From contig CAUDNR010000151.1 of the NCBI GenBank assembly GCA_958430865.1, positions 21,997 to 38,299 on the forward strand: DNA of 16,303 nucleotides, written 5' to 3'. How positions within the stretch are numbered: position 1 is the stretch's first letter; every line of letters starts with the position of its first letter. Position numbers and translations under genes: made by a program. The stretch comes from Entrophospora sp. SA101. Its lineage: Eukaryota; Glomeromycota; Glomeromycetes; Entrophosporales; Entrophosporaceae. Below, in pieces: positions 1 to 8,520 of this stretch. The notes beneath the pieces are model-generated. The model was given only the letters and a program-made list of their open reading frames with translations, searched no databases and was not told the DNA's origin.

Positions 1-1435
1 ATTTTTATGATGTAAAAATATATGTTGGTGTAGAGCCAAACATTAAAGAAGTTCATGCACATGCATCTATCATATCTGCTCATTGTTCATTCTTTAGCGA
101 TGCATTAAATGATGCAACAAAAGAAAATGGATATTATATTATTAAAAAAGCTAATATCAGTGAAAAAATTTTCAACCCTATTCTCAAGTAAGTTTAAATA
201 AATTTATTATATATATTATTTTTTATTGTTATTGAATATATAATATAGTAACTTGTTTAACAATTAATTTATTTTGTAAAAGATTTTTATATACATGTAA
301 AATTGAAATTGAAAATTATTCTGGTGCTGAAGTATTGGGACTATTAACTGCAGCAGATGAACTTGGTATTGAGTCACTTTATGAATATATGATGAAATAC
401 TTTATTGAAAATTATGAAGATTATATAAAAGAAAGTCCAGTTAAAATTCTTCAATTGATTTATGCTAACAAAAATTTTAATAAATTGAAAAATTTTTATT
501 TGGAAAAGTTTTGTGAACATAGTGAAAAATTATTTGAATCAGATGAATTTGAATCATTGGAAAAACCAATTCTATTGGATATTCTCAAAAGAGATGATTT
601 TACTGTTAGTGAAATAATTATTTGGGAAAACATTATTAAGTGGGGATTAGCAAAACATCCAGAAATCAATAATATCAATGTTGAAGATTGGTCATTATTT
701 GTTGATTTGAGCAACACATTGAAAGAACTTATTTCTTTAATAAGGTTTCAGGATATCTCTAAAGAGGATTTTTTTGATAAAATTGATCCATATAATACAC
801 TTTTTCCTAGGACTTTATGGAGATCCCTTTCACAATACTATTTTTTTCCTGATAGGCAACAAACATTAAATTTATTACCATCAAGAATTTCAAATTTGAA
901 ACCAACACTTGAATCATTGACAATCAATAAAAAGCTTACTTTGCTTTTTGCAAGTTGGATTGATAGAAAAACTCCACCATATGATTCTTTCAGGGAAGTC
1001 AAATATGAATTCAAACTTCTATATCGCAGTAGCAGAGATGGTTTAAATGCTGCTACATTTCATCAAAAATGTGATAATTTCAACAAAACTCTTGTAGTTG
1101 GCAAAATGCAAAATTCAGAGCAAATAGTTGGTGGTTATAACCCATTGAATTGGAGTGGAAGTTGTCTATGGAAAACTCCAACCGAAAGTTTTATATTTAA
1201 TATAAGTAATAGAAATAATATCAATACTGCACAATTTAGTTATGTTATCAATAATAATTATGCAGTTGGTTGTAATCCTTCTTATTTGCCATTTTTTGGT
1301 CATGGTCATGATGTTTTGTTTAAATTAGATGGTAGTGTTAGTAATAAACCAAGTGATTATAGTAACATCAATATAGTGAATGGTAATAGATTTGATGAAT
1401 TAGAAGTTTTTCAGATAATTGATAAAAAATATTAG
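1..1435 (+). CDS. BTB-BACK-TLDc domain protein, 5' partial
   Basis: The gene enters from the left edge. Exon 1 reads in frame from base 3 to 187 and exon 2 from 283 to the TAA ending at 1435. The 95-bp intron (188-282) has a GTAAGT donor and a TTTTGTAAAAG acceptor, and splicing rebuilds the BTB sequence ILK|FLYTCKIEIENYSGAEVLG. The visible product is 445 residues: the second half of a BTB/POZ domain (about 1-95, including DVKIYVG and VHAHASIISAHCSFF), a BACK-like helical region (about 107-210), and a C-terminal TLDc domain (about 275-445, with FKLLYRSSRDGLNAATFH and IVGGYNPLNW). BTB domains of this kind usually dimerise or recruit cullin-3. TLDc domains are linked to oxidative-stress resistance and V-ATPase binding, but no catalytic site is expected. 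Such BTB-TLDc genes are greatly expanded in Rhizophagus. No frameshift or stop is seen. The apparent TTG start at 335 is only where an intron-blind ORF begins. Confidence 0.92.
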
Positions 1436-1494
1436 ATTATTATTATATTTCTTTATATATTTTTCATATGTTTTTTGTTGATTACTTTATTTAC

Positions 1495-1500
1495 AATAAA
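1495..1500 (+). promoter_or_regulatory. Possible polyadenylation signal of the BTB-TLDc gene
   Basis: AATAAA lies about 60 bases after the stop codon at 1435 in an AT-rich 3' flank. Position and motif fit a fungal polyadenylation signal, but such hexamers are common by chance at this base composition. Confidence 0.3.
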
Positions 1501-1567
1501 TATAAGACCAGATTTAATTAATTGAATATGTTAGCTTGATAACTATTACTAATATGAGGAGACAAAA

Positions 1568-1788
1568 ATGCAAACAAACTTAATGAAAGTGGATGAACTT
1601 CTAGTCTTTTTTTGAAAAAGCATGGGATAGAAGATAACTTCATTCAAGTCCTTAATTGTTCGAATAGGGAAGGAAAAACACCACATCAAGATTCAAATCT
1701 ATATTATTATCTTTTTAAAAATAAAATGTTATTTATTTTCTGTTTAAAGCCAAGTGCTTTGGTAAATGGCTATGTTTTATTTGTTTAA
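1568..1788 (+). pseudogene. Short frameshifted coding remnant, possibly ankyrin-like
   Basis: An ATG at 1568 opens MQTNLMKVDELLVFF and hits TGA at 1613-1615 directly after a run of seven T. One base earlier, the next frame continues LKKHGIEDNFIQVLNCSNREGKTPHQ and stays open to TAA at 1786-1788. Read across the T-run, the peptide resembles the loop of an ankyrin repeat (a hydrophobic helix followed by N..G.TP). Only about 35-40 residues look like coding sequence; after about 1700 the translation becomes low-complexity AT. It could be a dead duplicate of an ankyrin gene or chance. Homology is inferred from pattern only. Confidence 0.3.
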
Positions 1789-1798
1789 TGAGTAAAAG

Positions 1799-1894
1799 TT
1801 AGGATTAACATTGTGCAACTTGCGAGTGTTAACAAACGTTTGCAAGCAAAGTTTAGGACTAATGTTGGATAACTGGTGAGTATTAATAAATCTT
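1799..1894. repeat. Diverged 54-bp-period tandem duplication, two copies
   Basis: The segments 1799-1840 and 1853-1894 align without gaps, sharing TTAGGA, TAA, TTG, AACT, GAGT and TTAA blocks. About 30 of 42 positions match, and about nine of the twelve differences are transitions. Offset between copies is 54 bp. No gene is evident here. Confidence 0.5.
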
Positions 1895-2031
1895 ATTTAC
1901 TTATTTTTGGATTGCAACATGTAATACTAATTGAATATCACGCTTGAATTTTTTATTTTTTGTAGGTATGTGTGAATTATGATATATAACCATTACCACC
2001 TGATACATGCTCCAAATGACTTTCGAAGTTT

Positions 2032-2330
2032 TTATATCCTCAAAGCAATAGTTTTTGAGCCAGGATGTTTAGCTTCAGCTGTGATCAAATTATGATAAAG
2101 GGTCATGACATCTACTTCAGTCATAAATGGACCACACTGACAAATATAACCAGGATATTCAATATTTTCCTTATTTCCTTTAATAATAGTAGTTATAAAA
2201 CAAATATCGTTAGTTCTATTAAGTTTTCATATCATTTTTAAGTGGATACAATATTATCTGCTGTTGGTGGTGCTCTAATCCGCCATTCTTTAGAATTTAT
2301 TCCATAAATTAGGAACAATATATATTTCCT
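2032..2330 (-). pseudogene. Reverse-strand coding remnant, unrecognised
   Basis: On the minus strand two adjacent open stretches in different frames look like protein. The first (about 2330 down to stop 2238-2240) contains INSKEWRIRAPPTADNIVST. The second, in another frame, runs from about 2230 to a TAA at 2032-2034 and contains ENIEYPGYICQCGPFMTEVD followed by a helical segment and KHPGSKTIALRI. Neither has a clear start, and a frame change separates them, so this is most likely a decayed gene or transposon piece. I do not recognise the family. The second stretch is about 65 codons, longer than expected by chance in sequence this AT-rich. Confidence 0.35.
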
Positions 2331-2495
2331 TGAAAATTAAAGTACAATTCATGTTTTTAACTCATTCTACAAAACACGAATTTAATATTTTAGTAAATAA
2401 AATTATTGGAATAAAGCCTTATAATATTTAGCAGTCACCAGATATATTTAACAGCAACGGGTAATGACCATGATATTCCATATTTTCTCGATAAC

Positions 2496-3150
2496 CTATG
2501 GTCACGTGGTCATAAATTTCATGACTTCAATGACATGACTTGAATGACTTTAGGTCATTAGTTAAATTGCAATAAAGATTCATAATCTATATTTACATCT
2601 TTTCTTTTTTTATAAATTTTATTATAAATAAATTATCAGTTACTATTATTATCATTACTTGTTTACAAATACGTCAAGTGAAAAATCATAATTTTCGAGA
2701 TTATTTGTCCTTGTTAAGAGTAATTCAAAGGCTATTTGTATTTGTTGTACGCAAAGGTTGGAGCTTATCCATTGCACAAATAAAATCTGGATGCATTACT
2801 ACAAATAACGCAAGACACTGTTGCAACAACCCTGTTAATTGTGGAAATTTTAAGTCAACTTATGCCGATGAAATATTGTGCTTTGAAGACTCCAAATATA
2901 ATTATCTTGTCAAAATTTTTGATTATGATCTATTAATTTAGACTTTTTATATTTTACAATTTCTCTAACAAAAAAAAACCAACAGACCTTGTAGTTCAAC
3001 TTATTGATCCATAATTAAAATTCGGTCATTGTCTTTATTTTTATGGTTTTTGTAAAATCTTTAAGTTGATGCTCACCTTATTGATCATTAAATTGACCGA
3101 TGACAAGTCATCAAAGTCGTTTGGTCAGTCATTATAAGTCATTTAATACT
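2496..3150. mobile_element. Possible dead DNA-transposon remnant with TGACTT-rich ends
   Basis: The left side (2500-2565) has clustered ATGACTT/TGAC words, such as CATGACTTCAATGACATGAC. The right side (3093-3150) has the same words in inverted orientation (GATGACAAGTCATCAAAGTC, TCATTATAAGTCATTT). Between them is an open stretch at 2678-2941 that has only a GTG at its start. Its middle, NNARHCCNNPVNCGNFKSTY, has spaced Cys residues and a terminal C.NF...Y pattern like the decayed BED-type zinc fingers of hAT transposases. No exact terminal inverted repeat or target-site duplication could be fixed by eye. Boundaries and class are tentative. Confidence 0.3.
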
Positions 3151-5015
3151 ATTTTTGTTCAGTGTTGAACATTTACAAAATAATTTTTTTAGTAAAAAAA
3201 AATTGTCTTTATGTAGGAATTGGAACGGTCTGGTTTATAGATCTCCAGTTTGGCTTATAAATTCGTTATTTAATATGAAAATACCAAAACGTACATAATA
3301 ACAACCCATTAAATTTATATCATATGTAGCTTAGCGTTAATAAATAGTTAACGTGAAATTTAAAATTTCAAGCTTTCCTATATCTCGAATGATAAAAAAA
3401 ATCATTTGATTTGCTTTTATATTATATATTAAAATTAGGTTTTGCTATAAATTTTTACTGTAAAACAATTTAATCTTTAGATAAAAGCAAATTTTCACTA
3501 ATTACTTAAGTGTACGCGAATTTTTATATGGATGAAAGTTGTGATAACATTTTCATTTTTATTAAAAACAAGTAAAGTTATATCAGTTTTAGCTTGGTCT
3601 CAACAGTATAAATGTAAATTTACATAATTATATCATTTATAGTTGATTAATAAATGAAAATTATAAAAACGCGATAATTAAATTTTAATTGAAGTTTTTA
3701 AGCAAGCTATAGAAAAGCTTGGGAACTTTATCAAAACCTAAGCTACATATGGTGTAGATTTAATGGGCAAAAAAATTTTTGCATAATTAACAAAGACACG
3801 AATCCTGACTCTTTTGTCTAAATCGCAGTTCAAATGGAGTTTGAACTGAGGTTCAATCAAAACAATTAAACTACAATTTAAAGTATGTAAGCCACAGTTC
3901 AATCCATATATTTATGCATTGCACTAACGAAAATTCAAGTTAATCTAATATTAACATTAATATAGTCTTATCAGAGACTTTTTAATGCACTCTATTGCAC
4001 GATCTACGATTGTCAGTGTAGAAGTTTTGCTAATGGCCAAACATTTATTGGACTAGAGATTTTCCAACATCAACTGTGAATATCAATGTACACTTGCATC
4101 TAAAAATTGGATAACTCTGCTTAATGCTGATTAAAAGTTCTTTATATATTTTGCACATGAAGTGTAAATATAATTACCAATGCACATTTGATGGGATTCC
4201 CTGTATGATTTATTATAATATAATAAAAATATAAGCGAATTCTAAATCACAAATAATTAGCAACTGTTTAATAAGTAAAACTATTGCACATATGTCCTAT
4301 GAGTCAAAAAAAGCAAAGGAAGTTTATCTGATGCAGATATTGGCAAATTAAAAAATCAATGATCAAATATTAATAGAAATAATTTTTTTGCTGAATATTA
4401 CTTCAAATTCGATCACTCACCGTATTGGGTTGGTGACAACAAAACATGGTTCCGGGGTTTTCTAATCAAATTTATAATAACATAAAGATCCTTTTATAAT
4501 CAAAAAAAATTTTGATACTAAATTTTTGAAATAACAGATAAATAACATAATAAAAGACCTTGTAAATCTGAGTGGAACGGAAACATGATAAAATTTCTAT
4601 ATTTTTCGACCATTTTTTAAAACCGCCCCATAACTAAAAAATCTTCTAACCAAAATATAAAAATAGTCATTTTTGGTAAGTCGAACTTAACTTTGTAGGA
4701 ATCGGTGTATGAAATTCAGTTGGGGCATTATCGGAAGTTATCCAATCAATTTTGAATATTGCAAAAACTTTAAAAAAGATCGACTATTGATAAAATAATC
4801 GGCAATAATCATGATTGGTCAATAAAAAATTTGGGATTATTTATAAATAATCTTATTATTAAACATTTGCCATTGTTTCCTTTGATGATTTTATTGTAAC
4901 TCTCTTTAGTACAATTACCTATTCCACTATTTTATTTATTTTGGGATTTGTTTCTTTTTAAACAAGTTTATCAATAATTCATTTACACATCCTCAAAATA
5001 AACACGTTTTCAGAA
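3151..5015. other. Long AT-rich intergenic region, no gene seen
   Basis: Both strands are closed by frequent stops and I see no convincing coding, tRNA or rRNA signal. One perfect 9-bp inverted repeat with a 5-nt loop lies at 3826-3848. A slightly GC-richer patch at about 4420-4760 contains GGTTCCGGGG and AACCGCCCCATAAC and may be an old non-coding repeat, but no second copy is in the window. The last 170 bases before the P450 start contain TATA-like sequence (TTTATAAATA near 4850), which may include its promoter. Confidence 0.5.
3826..3848. repeat. Perfect 9-bp inverted repeat
   Basis: CAGTTCAAA and its exact reverse complement flank a TGGAG loop. It would form a short hairpin. A third related word (CAGTTCAA) occurs near 3895. 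No associated gene. Confidence 0.5.
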
Positions 5016-6803
5016 ATGTTATTTTACAAAGAATTCAATCTGACAATTTTAGAACTCTTAAAGCTCTTAACTTTTATTATTCTGTTATCTATTATAAAAT
5101 TCTATTATAATTACTTCACTCGTTCAATTCCATACCCGGGCCCACTTCCATTGCCTATCATAGGTAACATGTATCAATACTTTTATCATAGGAAGGATAT
5201 TCCATCTTGGCTTCATCAATCGAGCTTGAAATATGGGGACATATTTGAATTGTATTTTGGATCTGATAAATGCTTGATGATTAGTGATCTGCGAATAGTC
5301 GAACGAGTAATGAGCCCAGCAAAGGATGGTAATTACTTTGTTCGTGTTGCGACTAGAAAAGGATTAGATGAGTTGCAGAAGAGCAACAATGGAATATTAT
5401 TTAATGAAGATTTCAATTCTTGGTCCTATATTAGGAAAGTTTTAATCAGAGCCACAGTGTCACCTAGTGCTTTAAGGTTTGCCGTAACCACACTCAATAA
5501 CGTTTTTCATGATTTAGAAAAGCTATGGGATAGTTTGATCGAAGAACAAGGACAATTTTTGCATGATGAGCAAGAAAAATCGGTAGAAATTGATTTTGCA
5601 ACTTGGGCAAAAAGAATTTTCGCAGAAACTACAATGTTACTGATAGTTGGCCGACAACCTAATTTATTATCAACTTACTATAACAGAATCACAAATAAAA
5701 ATAACATTCAAAAAAATTCAAATGAAGAATTTTTGGATCGTTTGGCTATTGCATCTGACTGTGTGCAATATTATGTATCAGTTCCATCATTCATACGTAA
5801 TCTTCCATTCGTAAATATATATACAAATTACCTATACAAGAACATGATATGGACGAGAAATTATGCATACAATTTAGTCAAAGAGCGTAGAAAAGAGATT
5901 GAAAGTATCGACGATAAAAGTAAATTAAAACCTGATATGTTAAGTATGTTATTGATCGCTAATACACCAAAAGATATTACTCAAGGTATTTCCAACAATA
6001 GCGACAAGAATTCTATGACTGATAAAGAAGTTGGTGATAATATTGTAGAAGTGATTAGTGAAGGAATTGATAGTGTATGTACTAATATCAAATATTCATT
6101 TTATTTTTTTTAAGACAAATTGTTACTAATGATGGCTTTTTTAAAGCCCACAAATGCTTTATCATTCATTCTTCATTGTGTTGGAAATAATCCAGATGTT
6201 GAACAGCGTATTGTTGATGAAATTGAAAAGGTATTTGATCATGGAGTTGATTTTAACAATATCAATGAAGATTTAAATAAACTTGAATATATTGAAGCTG
6301 TGATAAAAGAAGGTAAGTATTCTTTTAAATCATCTAATTTGATTGATTAAACATTATTCATATTAAGCATTATGATATTTCTAGTGTTAAGAATCAGGCC
6401 TGTTACAGCAACGATTTCACGTTTCTCGACACATTCCGATCAAATTGATGAGTACAAAATTCCATTATCAACACAATTAGCGATAAATATGATGGGTTTA
6501 CACAAGAATCCAAATTACTGGAAAGAACCCATGGAATTTAATCCTTCAAGATTTCTAGCAAATAGTAGCAACAGCAGCGAAGAAATTTATAATAAAAATG
6601 CATTCATGTATTTTGGTGGCGGGTTACGTATGTGTCCAGGTAGACAATTGGCAATAACCCAACTTAAAATGATGATTGTTTTATTATATAATAAATATAA
6701 ATTTGAGGTGATTACTAAGGAACCTTCAATGCAACATAATGTTAATATTCAATGTAAAGAATTGAAAATTAGAATTAAATGCAGAAAAATAAAAGTTTAT
6801 TAA
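5016..6803 (+). CDS. Cytochrome P450 monooxygenase, microsomal, three exons
   Basis: Exons 5016-6074, 6147-6312 and 6385-6803 join into 547 residues. Intron 1 (6075-6146, GTATGT donor, TACTAAT branch, AAAG acceptor, phase 0) and intron 2 (6313-6384, GTAAGT donor, TTCTAG acceptor, phase 1) are both 72 bp. Residues about 9-33 form an N-terminal membrane anchor, followed by the proline-rich hinge YPGPLPLPIIGN. The I-helix region is SEGIDS|PTNALSF (about 348-360), where Ser replaces the usual Thr of the A/GGxDT motif. The K-helix ExxR is EVLR (408-411), created exactly by the second splice. FNPSRF (460-465) is the PERF-type motif. The haem loop FGGGLRMCPG (485-494) carries the axial Cys492. The protein is a haem-thiolate oxygenase expected on the ER membrane, using electrons from NADPH-P450 reductase; the substrate cannot be deduced. 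Length and motif order are typical, and no lesion is seen. A second AG at 6113-6114 would give a stop in frame, so the acceptor at 6146 is preferred. Confidence 0.95.
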
Positions 6804-7012
6804 TTGATTTAAGAAGCGTAAACATTGTTTGTTTCGCCAAAATTTAACTATGTAACTTAAATCACATCTAGAATTTCTTTATCACTTTCAATGTCCATGA
6901 TATGAATCTTATTTATTTGCTATAGCAAAAATCTTGATCCAACATAATCCAAACCTATTTTTTATTTCCTCATCCTATGATTCTTTCGACATTCATCCTC
7001 AACTTGAATTAA
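6804..7012. other. Intergenic region downstream of the P450
   Basis: AT-rich sequence with no coding signal on either strand. No clear AATAAA is seen in the first 100 bases after the P450 stop. Confidence 0.4.
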
Positions 7013-7278
7013 TCAACAGTCTATGTTCTGCTTGAAGTTTCCATATTCTAATGTATCAAAAGACTAGAATTTTTTTTAAAATTGAAAACATAAATAAATA
7101 GAAATCTTACTACAAGCTGGTTTGGATGGCATGTTTGCTCAATAGTGAAATTTGAGGAGTTACAATACTTGTGATGGTGAGTACGATCTCTCTTTAATAG
7201 GTAAAAGATGTGGCTTTCAGAACAATTTGATGTTTCCTTCAGATTTGTTCCAAATAGTTTCTGGTTTATTTCAGTCAT
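7013..7278 (-). CDS. Candidate small spliced protein, unknown function
   Basis: An ATG at 7278 (minus strand) opens MTEINQKLFGTNLKETSNCS. A minus-strand intron can be placed at 7110-7064 (47 bp, GTAAGA donor, TTCTAG acceptor), giving exon sequence ...CHPNQLV|SFDTLEYGNFKQNIDC with a TGA at 7013-7015, 72 residues in all. A second plausible intron lies upstream (7346-7282, GTACGT donor, CTCCAG acceptor, 65 bp). It would join in phase to a preceding open stretch, KFIYVVSNGKICEV|YMTEINQ, that runs into the repeat at 7386-7403. So the gene may be longer and 5'-truncated by the neighbouring transposon. Cys and His are frequent (THHHKYC, TCH) but no named zinc finger is recognised. Evidence is two coherent splice sites and a non-repetitive translation only. 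Confidence 0.35.
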
Positions 7279-7694
7279 GTACTGGAGATGAGAGAAACTG
7301 ATCTATTTAGTAATCTGATCTTTGAAATTTGTTATTTAGAACGTACCACTTCACAAATCTTTCCATTGGATACTACATAGATAAACTTGATGAGTCGGAC
7401 ACAAATGGCTGGACATGGCGTCCGACTTATCAAGAGATCCGACTTATCCAAAATATGCAATTTTACAAAAAAAAAAATAAGAAAATCATGTTTAAATCAT
7501 TTATTTATTTATAATAATAATTGAAAAAATAATTCTCTAAAGAATTATTTTGTATTCTATTAATTTTCCATTTTAAATCTTTTAATCCTGAAACAAATGA
7601 ACTATTTACGTGTATATCATTATTCTGTTGCAAGTAATTATATAGATTTTGAATGCTTTTCTAAAGCGTTTTTATTAGGTATTGATGAGCCAAT

Positions 7695-7726
7695 ATCTTC
7701 TTCTTCTTCTTCTTCTCCTTCTTCGG
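7695..7726. repeat. (CTT)n microsatellite
   Basis: A run of TTC/CTT trinucleotides lies just past the transposase stop codon on the minus strand. It is ordinary trinucleotide expansion. Confidence 0.7.
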
Positions 7727-7730
7727 ATGC

Positions 7731-7980
7731 TTATTGAACTGTTGCAATAATTTCGTCATCATCAAGCATTTCAGTTCCTAAATCAGAATCAATCTCAATG
7801 TAACTTCTTGCTGTAATAATATTACCATCATTATTAACATTGATCTGATCAATAAGTAATTGTACTTCATCTATTTCAGGATTAAATTCCATAGCAATAG
7901 GTCGGTCAACTTCATTATCAGGTAGAATACCTGTTTTTTTTCCCAACATCTATCATGAATAATGACGAATTTTATTATTA
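7731..7980 (-). pseudogene. Pogo/Tigger-like transposase C-terminal fragment
   Basis: The open stretch 7949-7731 reads MLGKKTGILPDNEVDRPIAM followed by an acidic tail with EIDEVQLLIDQINV and EMLDDDEIIATVQ, then TAA. Transposases of the CENP-B/jerky/pogo type typically have CW.KTGILP shortly after the last catalytic acidic residue, then an acidic tail. Here CW (from RCWEKK) lies one frame away, across a run of eight A near 7937-7944, so the ATG at 7949 is not a genuine start but follows a homopolymer frameshift. The DDE catalytic core and the DNA-binding helix-turn-helix are gone. The fragment cannot encode an active enzyme. Confidence 0.7.
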
Positions 7981-8289
7981 TTGGATCATGCATTACTAAA
8001 AATAGTAAAGATTATCTCTCAATATTTACGAAAATCACGTGAACCGATTTATCGAGAGTAATTTATTATTATCTGGCTGGAAGAGTTGTCCGACTTACAG
8101 CTTAACAAGAGTTTATATATGTGTCCGGCTTATCAAGAAATTTTTAAATATAAAAAAAAGGGCTGGAAATTTTTGTCCGAGTTAGGCCAAATCCGACTTA
8201 TCGTGTATTTTGCAATAAAAGCTATTTGTTTGTTTATTTATTGTTGTTTTTGATTTTAGTATTAATGCACGGTTTCTATTCATAATACA

Positions 8290-8412
8290 TTTTAATCGTT
8301 TTAATCGTTTTAATCGTTTTATTTATTTTTGTCTTATTCGCTTTATACGTTTTATTCGCTTTATACGTTTTATACGTTTTATTCGTTTTACTCGTTTTAC
8401 TCATTTTACTCA
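8290..8412. repeat. 9-bp CpG-containing minisatellite (TTTTANTCG)n
   Basis: Three exact TTTTAATCG units (8290-8316) are followed by a 15-bp irregular spacer (8317-8331). Nine further 9-bp units follow: T/CTTATTCG, C/TTTTATACG, TTTTATTCG, TTTTACTCG and TTTTACTCA types. Variant units are interspersed rather than random, which suggests unequal exchange or slippage in blocks. The period of three codons makes an artificial Phe-Tyr-Ser/Thr repeat in one frame. Right after it (about 8448-8520) the same frame reads RNLTTLQDYDIILAQRALEI, which looks less like noise, but no complete gene can be built. Confidence 0.85.
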
Positions 8413-8520
8413 AATTGTTTGTTTTATTCGAGTAAACTTTATTTGAATAGAAACCTAACTACTCTTCAAGATTATGATATTATTTTAGCACAAAGAGCTT
8501 TAGAAATATTTAACCAATAA

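Larger units (their letters stand above)
7386..8205 (-). mobile_element. Decayed pogo/Tigger-like DNA transposon, internally deleted
   Basis: CTTGATGAGTCGGACACA at 7386-7403 is inverted at 8120-8137 (TGTGTCCGGCTTATCAAG) with 16 of 18 bases matching. Between them, on the minus strand, is the C-terminus of a DDE-type transposase. Further CCGACTTATC words extend the right end to about 8205, where the sequence reads ...CGACTTATCGTG followed by TA, the target dinucleotide of Tc1/mariner/pogo elements. A complete pogo-like element carries a transposase of roughly 400-600 residues; here only about 80 residues remain, so it is a non-autonomous deletion derivative. The exact left end is uncertain. Confidence 0.65.
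7387..8205. repeat. Subterminal GGCTGGA / GTCCGACTTATC repeat units
   Basis: Three direct units begin with GGCTGGA at 7407, 8075 and 8161, each followed within a few bases by GTCCGA(C/G)TTA and then a second (G/A)TCCG(A/G)CTTATC word. A 12-bp identical direct repeat ATCCGACTTATC occurs at 7437-7448 and 8191-8202, both followed by a related AT-rich segment containing TGCAAT. Near 8043-8056 a weaker CCGATTTATCGAGAG word is present. Repeats of this kind near transposon ends usually bind the transposase; that role is inferred here. Confidence 0.55.

Noticed and set aside
496..717. Open frame on the minus strand, 73 codons
   Set aside because: It lies antisense within the BACK region of the BTB-TLDc exon; the plus strand has clear domain homology.
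6115..6146. Use of the AG at 6113-6114 as the first P450 acceptor
   Set aside because: It leads to an in-frame TAA within four codons; the AG at 6145-6146 restores the I-helix TNALSF in phase and has a TACTAAT branch site upstream.
7329..7514. Plus-strand open frame of 61 codons
   Set aside because: It begins at TTG and reads through the pogo-like terminal repeats, so it is a by-product of the repeat sequence.
8329..8520. Phe-Tyr-Ser/Thr repeat protein encoded by the minisatellite
   Set aside because: The 9-bp period gives an open frame automatically, and the start is TTG. The tail after 8448 was noted but does not make a gene.
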